This document shows positions 8,195-16,064 of a stretch of 64,000 bases of DNA, one piece after another. Within the stretch, counting starts at the first letter, position 1, and every line of letters starts with the position of its first letter. A model generated the notes under the pieces. It saw only the letters and a program-made list of their open reading frames with translations, was not told the DNA's origin and made no database searches. Made by a program: the position numbers and the translations under genes. Origin of the DNA: Ruegeria sp. THAF57 (GTDB lineage Bacteria; Pseudomonadota; Alphaproteobacteria; Rhodobacterales; Rhodobacteraceae); NCBI RefSeq assembly GCF_903914075.1, contig NZ_CAIWNQ010000001.1, forward strand, positions 372,001 to 436,000. Reading direction: 5' to 3'.

Positions 8195-9577
8195 ATGTCG
8201 GTTCAGGGAACCATCCTTGTCCTAGACGGGACCTCGACCAATCGCATCATGCTGAAGGTTCAGCTGACGGCGGCCTGGTATCACATTGTGCAGGCTGAAA
8301 AGCTGGACGGTCTGGCCGTGCTGTTACGGCGCACACGCCCGGACCTTGTGCTGACCGCGCAATCCCTGCCGGATGGAACAGCGGCAGAGGTCAAGAAACT
8401 AGTGGCAGCCGATCCTGACCTTGCCGATGTGCCTGTGGCCGCAATTGCTGCTCAGAACGACAAGGCGGCCAGACTGAAGGCGCTTGCGGATGGGCTGGAT
8501 GATGTCATTGCCCCACCTTTCAAAGATACGCTCTTGCTTGCCCGGGTCCGTAGCCTTTTGCGTGCACGTGCCGAGACTCAGGAGCTCAGAATAGGAAGTG
8601 GGTCGCAACCGATAGGGTTTGCCGAACCCGCAACGGGTTTCACGCCAGCACAAAAGCCTGCCCGGGTTGCGGTTCTAACACAATCCACCAAGACAAGCGC
8701 GCTGTGGCACAAGGCGTTGTCCGGGAAAACGCGGCACGCGCTGGCCGCGCATACCTGTTCGAATTTGCAGGGGCTTTTGTCAGGCCCTCTGCCCGCTTCA
8801 ATTGTCATTGAAATCAACCAAAAGGCCCTAAGCACCCTCGCCGATTTGCGATCAAGGGTCGGTACAAGGCGAACGGTGCTGATTGGCGTTCTACCTCAGG
8901 ACAACGCGCAGCTTGCCGCCGACGCGCTTGATCGCGGGGTGGATGCGATTTGCCAGGGCGGATTTTGCGCCGACGAAGTTGCGTTGCGGCTTGAAAATCA
9001 AATCGTCCGGAAATCCCGATTAGATCAGATGCGTGCATCACTGTATCGCGGGGTTGCCGAATCCTGGATCGACCCCCTGACCGGACTTCACAATCGCCGG
9101 TATGCCATGCATGCCATGGATCAAATTGCGCGCAGGTCATCACAGGTTAACAAGGGGTTTGCGGTGATGCTGGCGGATTTGGATCATTTCAAATCAATCA
9201 ATGACCGTTACGGTCACGTCGCTGGTGACTTTGTGCTGACCGAAGCGGGCAAACGTTTGGAACGCGCGATTGGATCAGCTGGTTTCGTCGCGCGCATCGG
9301 CGGAGAGGAATTTCTGATTGGCCTGCCGGAAACAACGCAATCTGGCGCCCTTTCCATCGCCCGAACCTTGTGTGACTGCATCCGTCAGTCCCCGTTTTCA
9401 CCCCCGGACAATCGGAAATTGGTACAGGTCACAATCAGTATCGGACTTATCGCGACAAAACCTCAAAAGTCCCCTGTTGCGCCGCTGGATGGCTTGATCC
9501 GGTCTGCGGATTCCGCCCTGTACGCTGCAAAGAAAGCAGGCAGAAATCAGGTGCGGGTCAGACAATGTGCTGCCTGA
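8195..9577 (+). CDS. PleD-like diguanylate cyclase with two degenerate receiver domains
   Basis: 460 residues from the ATG at 8195, preferred because GGTGA lies five bases upstream; an in-frame ATG at 8174 adds seven residues. Layout is receiver 1 (residues about 4-125), receiver 2 (about 150-270) and GGDEF (about 290-455). GGEEF is intact at 369-373, so cyclase activity is expected. The RxxD inhibitory site is replaced by GSAG. Receiver 1 has Ala55 at the phospho-acceptor position (LVLTAQSLPD) and lacks the KPF lysine (IAPPF); receiver 2 has Glu in IVIEIN. Classical phosphorylation is therefore doubtful. The protein resembles Caulobacter PleD, but its input must differ. Confidence 0.9.
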   Translation: MSVQGTILVLDGTSTNRIMLKVQLTAAWYHIVQAEKLDGLAVLLRRTRPDLVLTAQSLPDGTAAEVKKLVAADPDLADVPVAAIAAQNDKAARLKALADGLDDVIAPPFKDTLLLARVRSLLRARAETQELRIGSGSQPIGFAEPATGFTPAQKPARVAVLTQSTKTSALWHKALSGKTRHALAAHTCSNLQGLLSGPLPASIVIEINQKALSTLADLRSRVGTRRTVLIGVLPQDNAQLAADALDRGVDAICQGGFCADEVALRLENQIVRKSRLDQMRASLYRGVAESWIDPLTGLHNRRYAMHAMDQIARRSSQVNKGFAVMLADLDHFKSINDRYGHVAGDFVLTEAGKRLERAIGSAGFVARIGGEEFLIGLPETTQSGALSIARTLCDCIRQSPFSPPDNRKLVQVTISIGLIATKPQKSPVAPLDGLIRSADSALYAAKKAGRNQVRVRQCAA

Positions 9578-9582
9578 AACCC

Positions 9583-10056
9583 TTAGTCCTTTTTCTTGCG
9601 GCCATGTGGTCCGCGACGAACAACCTCTTCCAGACGATCGGCATAAATCAGACGCTCGTCGCTGGTCATCGACGTGACGCGGTCAAGCCACTGCTCTTGT
9701 AGGGCCACTTGCAGATCGGCCATGGACTGCGCCTGTCGGGACAACAACGTCTGAACGGCGACGGGATCAAAGGGATCGGCGCGCAATGCCTCACTCAGCG
9801 TTGCGAAATCCCTGGAGCGGCTGCTTGACCCTTTTCTGTGCCGATCCGACAGATCACCACGTAAAGCCTTCCGATCATCCTTCGGCAACGCGCGATAAAG
9901 AGCAGAACCAAACCCGGGCGGTGCCTTGGCGTGATCATTGCCTTTGACCCGTAGAACGGTTCCAACAGCCATCCCAACAATCAAAAGATTGAGCGCAAGG
10001 GACACGGCCAATAGGATCGGCATCCACCGACGCTTGGGTTGCGGGCTATCGCTCAT
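9583..10056 (-). CDS. Membrane-anchored Metal_resist/CnrX-like periplasmic sensor
   Basis: 157 residues. One membrane segment lies at residues 12-35 after a basic start, followed by a helical domain with RALPKDDRKALR and LSEALRADPFDP typical of the periplasmic metal-resistance family (PF13801: CnrX, Spy-like and ZraP-like relatives). Possible metal side chains are His42, His73, Met112, Met130 and His151. The C-terminus is strongly basic. Its ATG overlaps the anti-sigma stop (ATGA), so it is the last gene of the EF-hand/ECF/anti-sigma operon. By analogy with CnrX it could sense a periplasmic ligand and release the sigma factor; which ligand is unknown. Confidence 0.78.
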   Translation of the reverse strand: MSDSPQPKRRWMPILLAVSLALNLLIVGMAVGTVLRVKGNDHAKAPPGFGSALYRALPKDDRKALRGDLSDRHRKGSSSRSRDFATLSEALRADPFDPVAVQTLLSRQAQSMADLQVALQEQWLDRVTSMTSDERLIYADRLEEVVRRGPHGRKKKD

Positions 10057-10400
10057 TCGGTGTCCTCCAGAAATGATGTGTCGAGGTCGGCGAGTACAAA
10101 GCTCGTTTCCTGCCCATAAATGTAGGTGGCGGGGTCAGGCAAAAAGCCCGGAGCGGCAAAGCCGATCCACACACCCGCTGCACTGGCCGCGACCAGCCCA
10201 CCCATGCCCCGCCAGCCTCCAACACCATCAACAATCCGCGTCCAAAGCGAGCGAGCGGGTTTGCCTGCTAGTGTCTTCTGACCCAAACGCACTTCTTCGG
10301 CGTCTGTCAGGATGCGTACTGCAAGTGTATCCGGCAGCTCCGGTCGGCTCTGACGAGCTTGCGTAAGTAACTGATCCAGTTGCTTTTCGTCTTCAGTCAT
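10053..10400 (-). CDS. Putative single-span anti-sigma factor
   Basis: 115 residues from the ATG at 10400, chosen because GGGGT lies seven bases upstream; it overlaps the sigma gene by eight bases. Residues 1-55 form a short cytoplasmic helical part (DEKQLDQLLTQARQSRPELPDTLAVRIL), residues about 72-92 a membrane segment rich in Gly and Ala, and a short acidic periplasmic tail follows. There is no zinc-binding HxxxCxxC motif. Position between the ECF sigma gene and a CnrX-like gene, plus the single span, support a CnrY-type anti-sigma role. Sequence alone gives no certain family, so the function is inferred from context. Confidence 0.65.
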   Translation of the reverse strand: MTEDEKQLDQLLTQARQSRPELPDTLAVRILTDAEEVRLGQKTLAGKPARSLWTRIVDGVGGWRGMGGLVAASAAGVWIGFAAPGFLPDPATYIYGQETSFVLADLDTSFLEDTE

Positions 10401-11007
10401 CGTCATACCCCAATTCACCACGCCTATCTGACAGAATGGCCACCAAGCTCCGTTTTCCACGCGCGGTCAGGCTCTCGACCGCTTCTACAGAAATACCCAT
10501 GATCCCGGCGATCTCGGGGTTGGGCAATTCTTCTATGTGCCGCAAAACTACGGCTTGCCGCTGTCGCTCGGGCAGTTGCGACAAGGCCACCTGCAACGCA
10601 TCCTTGCGGGCTTTGTCCTGCATACGCTCAGCGACACTGGCCTGACCATCTTCTGGCTCTGGTACATCGGCCAGACGGTCGGGTTTTTGCTTGCGCAGGT
10701 AATCCACGCACAGGTTCATCGTGACGCGATACAGCCATGTTGAAACCTTTGCCTGCCCCGAAACCCAATCCGGGGCCATCTTCCAAAGGCGCATCATTGC
10801 CTCTTGCGTGATATCTTCGGCCTCCGCCCGTGATCCCAGCATCCGAAGGGCAACCGAAAAACTTCGCGGCCCAAGCCGGTCGGTCAGAACGCGCGCGGCC
10901 GCTGCGTCGCCACGGGCAAACTGAGCCAACAGGACATCATCGCTGGGCGTGTTCGCGGTGCAGGTCGCACCACGAACATCCTTCAGTGAAGAGGTCAGAT
11001 CCTGCAT
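10393..11007 (-). CDS. ECF-type RNA polymerase sigma factor
   Basis: 204 residues. Region 2 is seen at about 40-110 (SRAEAEDITQEAMMRLWKM, then VSTWLYRVTMNLCVDYLRK) and region 4 at about 137-190 (LPERQRQAVVLRHIEELPNPEIAGIMGISVEAVES with a helix-turn-helix). There is no region 1.1 or 3, as expected for group 4 sigma factors. It lies six bases after the EF-hand gene and overlaps the putative anti-sigma gene. It probably directs transcription of its own operon when released from the membrane. The exact ECF subgroup cannot be set by eye. Confidence 0.92.
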   Translation of the reverse strand: MQDLTSSLKDVRGATCTANTPSDDVLLAQFARGDAAAARVLTDRLGPRSFSVALRMLGSRAEAEDITQEAMMRLWKMAPDWVSGQAKVSTWLYRVTMNLCVDYLRKQKPDRLADVPEPEDGQASVAERMQDKARKDALQVALSQLPERQRQAVVLRHIEELPNPEIAGIMGISVEAVESLTARGKRSLVAILSDRRGELGYDDD

Positions 11008-11013
11008 TCCGCA

Positions 11014-11481
11014 TCAGCTATCGTCAGAACCACCCTTGTCGCGTTTCTTGTGGTGCCGACCCATCTTCTTTTTTGCATCCGCAAATTCCTGTTCCGAAAT
11101 CGCACCGCTATTGTCCGCGTCTATACGGTCAAACATCTTGTCAGCACGGCGCGGTTTGGGCAACTCATCCTCGCTCAGAAAGCCATCCTGATTGGAATCG
11201 TGCCGCTCAAACATCTTCGAGACACGTTCGTTCACCTTCTTCTGGCTGGCCGCCTGCATCTCTTCGACGCTGAGTTGACCATCTCCGTTGGCATCCGCAT
11301 CCAGGAACCGCTGGCTTCGATGGGCCTGCATTTCCTCCGGCGTAACCTGCCCATCATTGTTCGCGTCCAATTCCTCAAACGTCACAGGTTCGTGACCGCG
11401 CTGACCTGCCGCCAGAACCGAGGTGCTTGTAATCGCGACAGCCGAGAGAACAATCGCCGGGATAAACTTCGCGCTTTTCAT
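11014..11481 (-). CDS. Secreted four-EF-hand calcium-binding protein
   Basis: 155 residues. A signal peptide (residues 1-25, ending SVLAAG) exports it to the periplasm. Four 12-residue EF loops are seen: 39-50 (DANNDGQVTPEE), 63-74 (DANGDGQLSVEE), 95-106 (DSNQDGFLSEDE) and 121-132 (DADNSGAISEQE). All end in Glu, and the first three have the central Gly after Asp, so Ca binding is likely. The C-terminus is Lys and His rich. It is the first gene of an operon with an ECF sigma factor, a membrane anti-sigma and a CnrX-like protein, which suggests that periplasmic calcium or metal level is the sensed signal or the response. Confidence 0.9.
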   Translation of the reverse strand: MKSAKFIPAIVLSAVAITSTSVLAAGQRGHEPVTFEELDANNDGQVTPEEMQAHRSQRFLDADANGDGQLSVEEMQAASQKKVNERVSKMFERHDSNQDGFLSEDELPKPRRADKMFDRIDADNSGAISEQEFADAKKKMGRHHKKRDKGGSDDS

Positions 11482-11669
11482 ATCGGTTTTCCTTTGTTTG
11501 TGCGGCGTCGTTGCCGCTGCTCACATAGGTTCAAACGCCGCTGCGCTTGGGTTCCGTCGCAGAATCTCAAAAAAATCATCACTCCCTTTAAGGACACAAA
11601 GCGACGCACCCCCCTTTTCTACACGTCAAAACATGCGCAATATCCCAAAAATCGGAACGCACGAGTATC

Positions 11670-12071
11670 ATGATGACAGATCAAACGATCGACACCACGG
11701 CTCAGGAAGACCGGCCCACATGGCCGGCTTTGGCCAAGGGTTTTCGTTGCCGTTGCCCAAAATGCGGTGAAGGAAAGCTGTTGCACAACTATCTGAAGGT
11801 GAACCACACTTGCTCGTCCTGCGGGCAAGAACTGTTTCACCACAGGGCGGATGACGGCCCGGCGTACCTGACGATTCTGCTGGTCGGGCATCTGCTGGCA
11901 CCGGCGCTGCATGTCTCATACGTGCATTGGCGGCCCGAACCTTTGACGATGTTCCTGATATTCGCGATTGGATGCACGGCGTTGTCCCTTTTCCTGTTGC
12001 CGCCTTTAAAAGGTGCTGTTGTCGCCTATCAATGGGCGCGCCGTATGCATGGGTTTGAAAAATCGCAATGA
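11670..12071 (+). CDS. DUF983 family membrane protein
   Basis: 133 residues. A zinc-ribbon-like pair of CxxC motifs is present at the N-terminus (CRCPKCGEGKLL and CSSCGQEL), followed by two membrane segments at about 66-85 and 92-113. This is the DUF983 layout; function is unknown, although family genes often sit near respiratory or cytochrome oxidase genes. Two adjacent ATG codons start the gene. The stop lies 25 bases before the NUDIX gene, so they are probably co-transcribed. Confidence 0.88.
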   Translation: MMTDQTIDTTAQEDRPTWPALAKGFRCRCPKCGEGKLLHNYLKVNHTCSSCGQELFHHRADDGPAYLTILLVGHLLAPALHVSYVHWRPEPLTMFLIFAIGCTALSLFLLPPLKGAVVAYQWARRMHGFEKSQ

Positions 12072-12096
12072 CCCCGATGATCCAGGTGTTCAAAGT

Positions 12097-12798
12097 ATGA
12101 CGGTTGACAAAACGGCGATCCGCGACGCGGCGACGGTCATCGTTCTGCGCGACCGTATGACAAATCCGTCCATCCTGATGGGACAACGCGGCGCCAAAGC
12201 TGCGTTCATGCCCAACAAATTCGTATTCCCCGGTGGCGCGGTCGACAAAGAAGATGCCGAGATCCCTCTGGCCTCTGACATGCCAACCCTGTGTCAGGAC
12301 CGTCTGGCAGAAAGGTCCGAGTCGAACCTGCAAAACGCGCTCGCCGCCGCTGCAATTCGTGAATTGTGGGAGGAAACCGGGCTGGTTCTGGGCCACCCCG
12401 AAGCGTGGCCTACGCCCGCCCCTTTGGATTGGGCCGGTTTCGCTGACCTGGGCTATCGCCCGGCCGCCGAGGCGTTGCAGTTCGTGTTCCGCGCTGTGAC
12501 CCCTCCTGGGCGTCCCCGCCGGTTTGATGCGCGGTTTTTCCTTGTCGATGCTTCAGCAATTCAAGGAGATTTGGATGACTTCAGCCGCGCGTCCGACGAG
12601 CTGTCCCATCTGCAATGGGTTCCCTTGCAACGCGCGCGCGAGTTCGACCTTCCCTTCATCACCGAAGTTGTCCTGGCCGAAATAACAGCGCGGGTGACAG
12701 ACACCTCGCCGCCAACATCGGTCCCTTTCCTGCTGAATCGGGAAGAGGAAAGCCTGTTCCTAAAGCTCAAAGGTTATCCGATGCCCGAAAGCGACTGA
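12097..12798 (+). CDS. NUDIX hydrolase
   Basis: 233 residues from the ATG at 12097, with CAGGTG eight bases upstream; an earlier in-frame ATG at 12049 lies inside the DUF983 gene and is less likely. The Nudix box is recognisable as FPGGAVDKEDAEIP...AAAAIRELWEETGLVLG, with a long insert of about 35 residues between the Gly pair and REL, as in the NUDT7/NUDT8/NUDT19-like and CoA-diphosphatase-like group. It should hydrolyse a nucleoside diphosphate linked to another group, possibly a CoA or acyl-CoA derivative. The gene converges on RNase J with seven bases between stops. Confidence 0.87.
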   Translation: MTVDKTAIRDAATVIVLRDRMTNPSILMGQRGAKAAFMPNKFVFPGGAVDKEDAEIPLASDMPTLCQDRLAERSESNLQNALAAAAIRELWEETGLVLGHPEAWPTPAPLDWAGFADLGYRPAAEALQFVFRAVTPPGRPRRFDARFFLVDASAIQGDLDDFSRASDELSHLQWVPLQRAREFDLPFITEVVLAEITARVTDTSPPTSVPFLLNREEESLFLKLKGYPMPESD

Positions 12799-12807
12799 CC
12801 GTCGCTT
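12789..12807. terminator. Candidate hairpin between convergent NUDIX and RNase J genes
   Basis: AAGCGAC-TGACC-GTCGCTT forms a seven-base-pair stem with a five-base loop. It overlaps both stop codons. No T run follows on either strand, so intrinsic termination would be weak. Confidence 0.35.
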
Positions 12808-14473
12808 ACTTCATCCTGCTGATAACAGTGGTGACTTCGGGCTTTTTGCCGATCTCTGCTTTGGCCGTCTGACGTACGATTCGACGCATTGCCTCTTCCA
12901 GCTTGTCGTCGTCACGCAGCGTCTTGGCATCGGCGCGCATCAGGAACTGGTTCAGGTCTTCTTCAAGAACCTCAACCAAGGCAGCACGAGAGGTTCCCAA
13001 GTCAGGCAATCCCATCGTATCGCACCACGGCTCGCCCAGCGGTTCATCCTCTTCGTCCAGAATAACTGTCACGGTCACATGACCGTTCAGCGCCATTCGA
13101 ATTCGGTCACGCACAACGCCATCCAAAGCGCCGACTTTGACTGTGCCGTCCAGATAGGTCCGGCCCGTTTCGACATAATCCACCACTTTTGGCGCATTGC
13201 CGGTCAGATCCAGCATGGTACCGTTCACGGCCAAAACACCAGTCCGACCACCCGCTTCCGCAAGTTTCACGTGCTCTCGCAGGTGCCGATGCTCACCATG
13301 CATCGGGATCACGATCTGCGGGTCAATCAGCGCATGCACTTTCTCAAGATCCGGCCGGTTGGCGTGGCCTGACACGTGATAAAGGCCCGAACTGTCATCC
13401 ACGACATCCACGCCTTTTTCGCTGAGCTGGTTAATGATGAAGATCACACCGCGCTCGTTCCCCGGAATTGTCTTGGACGAGAACAGGAACAAGTCGCCCT
13501 CTTTCAACTCAAGCCCACGGTATTTTCCACGCGCCAGTTGCGCGCTTGCGGCGCGGCGTTCACCCTGACTGCCCGTAACAATCAGCATCAGGTTTTGGCG
13601 CGGCACATCCACCGCCTCCTCCGCGCTGATCACTTTCGGAAAGTCCGACAGAATTCCGGTTTCGGTTGCCGCTTCGATCATGCGACGCATCGCGCGGCCC
13701 AGCAATACGACCGAGCGCCCAGCCTTTTGCCCCGCTTCTGCCAGCGTCTTCACCCGCGCGACATTCGACGCGAAGGTCGTAGCCACGACCATGCTACTGG
13801 CATTTTCGACCAGTTTTGTAATTTCAGGTCCGACCTCGGATTCTGATCGACCGCCATGAGGGGAAAACACGTTGGTACTGTCACACACCAGCGCCTTCAC
13901 GCCAGGCTTTGCAACTTCGGCCCAGAGGTCTGGGTCGAAAGGTTCACCCACAACCGGATTGGCGTCCAGCTTGAAGTCACCGGAATGTACGATCCGCCCC
14001 TCGGGTGTATCAATAACCAACGCCGCGCTTTCAGGGATCGAGTGTGAGACCGGCAGGAATGCAACCGTGAAAGGGCCAACCGATACCTGCTCGGGCCAGG
14101 CGGAAACCGTCCGCACGGCGTCTTCTGGGTGGCCATGCTCTTCCATCTTGCGGCGCGCAATATTCGCGGTAAAGGCGCGAGCATAGACCGGAGCCCCAAG
14201 CGCCTCATAACAATGCGCAACCGCGCCAACGTGGTCTTCGTGGGCGTGGGTAACAAACACCGCGTCCAAACGATCCGCTCGTTCCTGCAGCCACGAGATA
14301 TCGGCATGAATCAGATCGACGCCCGGCGTTGTGTCCATATCGGGGAACGTCACCCCGAGGTCGACGAGGATCAGACGCTCCTGCCCCGGCCTCCCATAGC
14401 CGTAGACATAGGCATTCATGCCGATTTCGCCTGCACCGCCCAGCGGCAGATAGATCAGTCGTTCACTGCTCAT
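12806..14473 (-). CDS. rnj: Ribonuclease J
   Basis: 555 residues. It has the beta-CASP metallo-beta-lactamase layout: HAHEDH at 76-81 binds the two zinc ions, LPVSHSIPES and HSGDFKLD follow, the beta-CASP block holds CDSTNVFS and TGSQGE, and HVSGHA and PMHGEHRH close the active site. The C-terminal domain (about 460-555) is the RNase J oligomerisation region. RNase J is a 5'-3' exonuclease and endonuclease in RNA turnover and 16S/23S processing, and it acts in the cytosol. The start overlaps the coaX stop (ATGA). Gene order birA-coaX-rnj after nuoN is conserved in Rhodobacteraceae. Confidence 0.95.
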   Translation of the reverse strand: MSSERLIYLPLGGAGEIGMNAYVYGYGRPGQERLILVDLGVTFPDMDTTPGVDLIHADISWLQERADRLDAVFVTHAHEDHVGAVAHCYEALGAPVYARAFTANIARRKMEEHGHPEDAVRTVSAWPEQVSVGPFTVAFLPVSHSIPESAALVIDTPEGRIVHSGDFKLDANPVVGEPFDPDLWAEVAKPGVKALVCDSTNVFSPHGGRSESEVGPEITKLVENASSMVVATTFASNVARVKTLAEAGQKAGRSVVLLGRAMRRMIEAATETGILSDFPKVISAEEAVDVPRQNLMLIVTGSQGERRAASAQLARGKYRGLELKEGDLFLFSSKTIPGNERGVIFIINQLSEKGVDVVDDSSGLYHVSGHANRPDLEKVHALIDPQIVIPMHGEHRHLREHVKLAEAGGRTGVLAVNGTMLDLTGNAPKVVDYVETGRTYLDGTVKVGALDGVVRDRIRMALNGHVTVTVILDEEDEPLGEPWCDTMGLPDLGTSRAALVEVLEEDLNQFLMRADAKTLRDDDKLEEAMRRIVRQTAKAEIGKKPEVTTVISRMK

Positions 14474-15249
14474 GTTGAGCCATTTTCCTTGTTATAGCGA
14501 TGGATCACAGTCAGGCCGTGCATCGTCAGGTCATCCTCGATCGCGTCAAACCCAACGTCGGCCTGATCGAACAGCGGAGCAAGTCCACCGGTTCCAACGA
14601 CCTTCATCGGCATTCCGTATTCCGCTTTGATGCGGGCAATCAACCCTTCGATCAATCCCGAATAGCCCCAATACACGCCGGATTGAATACAGCCAACCGT
14701 ATTCGTACCAATCACCTTATCAGGGCGGGTAATATCGATATGCGGTAGCGCGGCCGCGCCCTGATGCAACGCCTCAAGGCTCAGGTTGACGCCCGGCGCA
14801 ATGATCCCACCGACATAGGCCCCATCCGAGGCGACTACATCAAAATTCGTGGCCGTTCCGAAATCAACCACGACGACATCGCCACCGTGACGGTCAAACG
14901 CGCCGACCGCATTGGCCAGCCGGTCCGGTCCGGGAATGGTGCCTTCGTCGATACGTGGCGCGACGGGCAGCAAGCATTCGGGCTTGCCAACCACCAGCGG
15001 CCTGCAGCCAAAGAACCTGTCTGCGAATATACGCAGGTTGAACACCACACGCGGCACGGTAGAGGCGATAACCACGTCTGTAATGTCCGCCTCAATCCCA
15101 TAGTGCTTCACCAGCGTGGAATACCATGTGAAATATGCATCCGCCGTCCGAGAGTGGTGCGTTGACGTACGTAAAGTGCACAGAAAGGTTTCCCCGTCCC
15201 AGATCGAAAACACCGTATTCGTATTGCCGCAGTCAATTGCCAGAAGCAT
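14470..15249 (-). CDS. coaX: Type III pantothenate kinase
   Basis: 259 residues, normal for CoaX. The phosphate-binding motif DCGNTNT is at residues 6-12, PGPDRLANA follows in the middle, the DFGTATNFD motif binds substrate, and GGIIAPGV and TVGCIQSG sit later. It phosphorylates pantothenate, the first step of CoA synthesis, with a need for a monovalent cation. The ATG is preceded by GGAGG. It lies 11 bases after birA and overlaps rnj, so the three are one operon. Identification is firm. Confidence 0.95.
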   Translation of the reverse strand: MLLAIDCGNTNTVFSIWDGETFLCTLRTSTHHSRTADAYFTWYSTLVKHYGIEADITDVVIASTVPRVVFNLRIFADRFFGCRPLVVGKPECLLPVAPRIDEGTIPGPDRLANAVGAFDRHGGDVVVVDFGTATNFDVVASDGAYVGGIIAPGVNLSLEALHQGAAALPHIDITRPDKVIGTNTVGCIQSGVYWGYSGLIEGLIARIKAEYGMPMKVVGTGGLAPLFDQADVGFDAIEDDLTMHGLTVIHRYNKENGST

Positions 15250-15260
15250 TTGAGCCTCCT

Positions 15261-16010
15261 TCAGAAAAACACATCCGCCGCCGGAATGCTGACGCGGCCT
15301 TTGGCGGTGTTTAGGACAAGGTTGCCACCCGCGTCCACTGTTTCAAAGGTTCCAACCGACTCGGACGTTGCGGTACGGGCGGTGATCACCTCACCCAATC
15401 GGGCCGCACGGTCCAACCAGGCTGTCCTGATCGGCTCGAACCCATAAGTCACAAACTGCGTCTCGTATTTCGAATACGCGGCGGCCAGTTCCGTCAAAAA
15501 ATCCTCTGGCGTGACGTCAACACCCATTTCTGACAGCAAGGAAACCGGACGCACCGCACCTGGTTCAACCGCTTGCGGGAGGGGCGCTTCGGACAGGTTC
15601 ACGCCGATCCCAATAGCCAGATGCGAGACACCGTGACCGTGGCCGGTGCTTTCCAGCAAAATCCCCGCCAATTTCCCGCCGTTCAGCAAAACGTCATTCG
15701 GCCACTTCAGGGAAAAACCACTCGCGCGCCCTGTGACTGCAACACAGGCATCAAACAGTGCAAGCGCCGCCACGAAGCTGCGTAGCGCCGCCCGCTCGGG
15801 GTTCCCTTCGGGGCGCAAAAGCAGGGTCGCCGCAAGATTTCCCTTTGGGTTGGCCCAAGCCCTGCCCCGTCGCCCGCGAGCCGCTGTTTGGTGATGCGCC
15901 AGAATCCAGACGGGCCCCTGCGCGGTTGGAGCGATCCTAGCCGCCTCATTCAGCGTGCTGTCGACCTCCTGCAGAATATGCAGGCCATATCCTTGCGGCC
16001 ATTGGGTCAT
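15261..16010 (-). CDS. birA: Biotin--[acetyl-CoA carboxylase] ligase
   Basis: 249 residues from the ATG at 16010. It lacks the N-terminal helix-turn-helix, so it is a ligase only. The catalytic domain shows EVDSTLNEA, a GRRGRAWANPKGNLAATLLL biotin-AMP loop, SLKWPNDVLL with the catalytic Lys, and LAIGIGVNL. It attaches biotin to carboxylases; the methylcrotonyl-CoA carboxylase in this window is a likely substrate. The start has no SD: the upstream bases are the T run of the nuoN terminator, which ends three bases before the ATG. Translation may depend on read-through, or on a leaderless transcript. Confidence 0.92.
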   Translation of the reverse strand: MTQWPQGYGLHILQEVDSTLNEAARIAPTAQGPVWILAHHQTAARGRRGRAWANPKGNLAATLLLRPEGNPERAALRSFVAALALFDACVAVTGRASGFSLKWPNDVLLNGGKLAGILLESTGHGHGVSHLAIGIGVNLSEAPLPQAVEPGAVRPVSLLSEMGVDVTPEDFLTELAAAYSKYETQFVTYGFEPIRTAWLDRAARLGEVITARTATSESVGTFETVDAGGNLVLNTAKGRVSIPAADVFF

Positions 16011-16013
16011 TGT

Positions 16014-16040
16014 AAAAAGGCCCGGTCTGCTGACCGAGCC
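16014..16040 (-). terminator. Intrinsic terminator after nuoN, abutting the birA start
   Basis: On the minus strand GGCTCGGTC-AGCA-GACCGGGCC forms a nine-base-pair stem with one G-T pair, followed by five T. It is 25 bases after the nuoN stop and its T run ends three bases before the birA ATG. It should end most nuo transcripts and thereby set a low birA level. Confidence 0.8.
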
Positions 16041-16064
16041 CTCCAAAAGTGTGTGATGCGCATC

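Noticed and set aside
11534-11555. GGAAC...GTT pair upstream of the EF-hand gene as an ECF promoter
   Set aside because: The spacer is 14 bases, shorter than the usual 16-17, so the match is too weak to call although an autoregulated promoter is expected in this gap.
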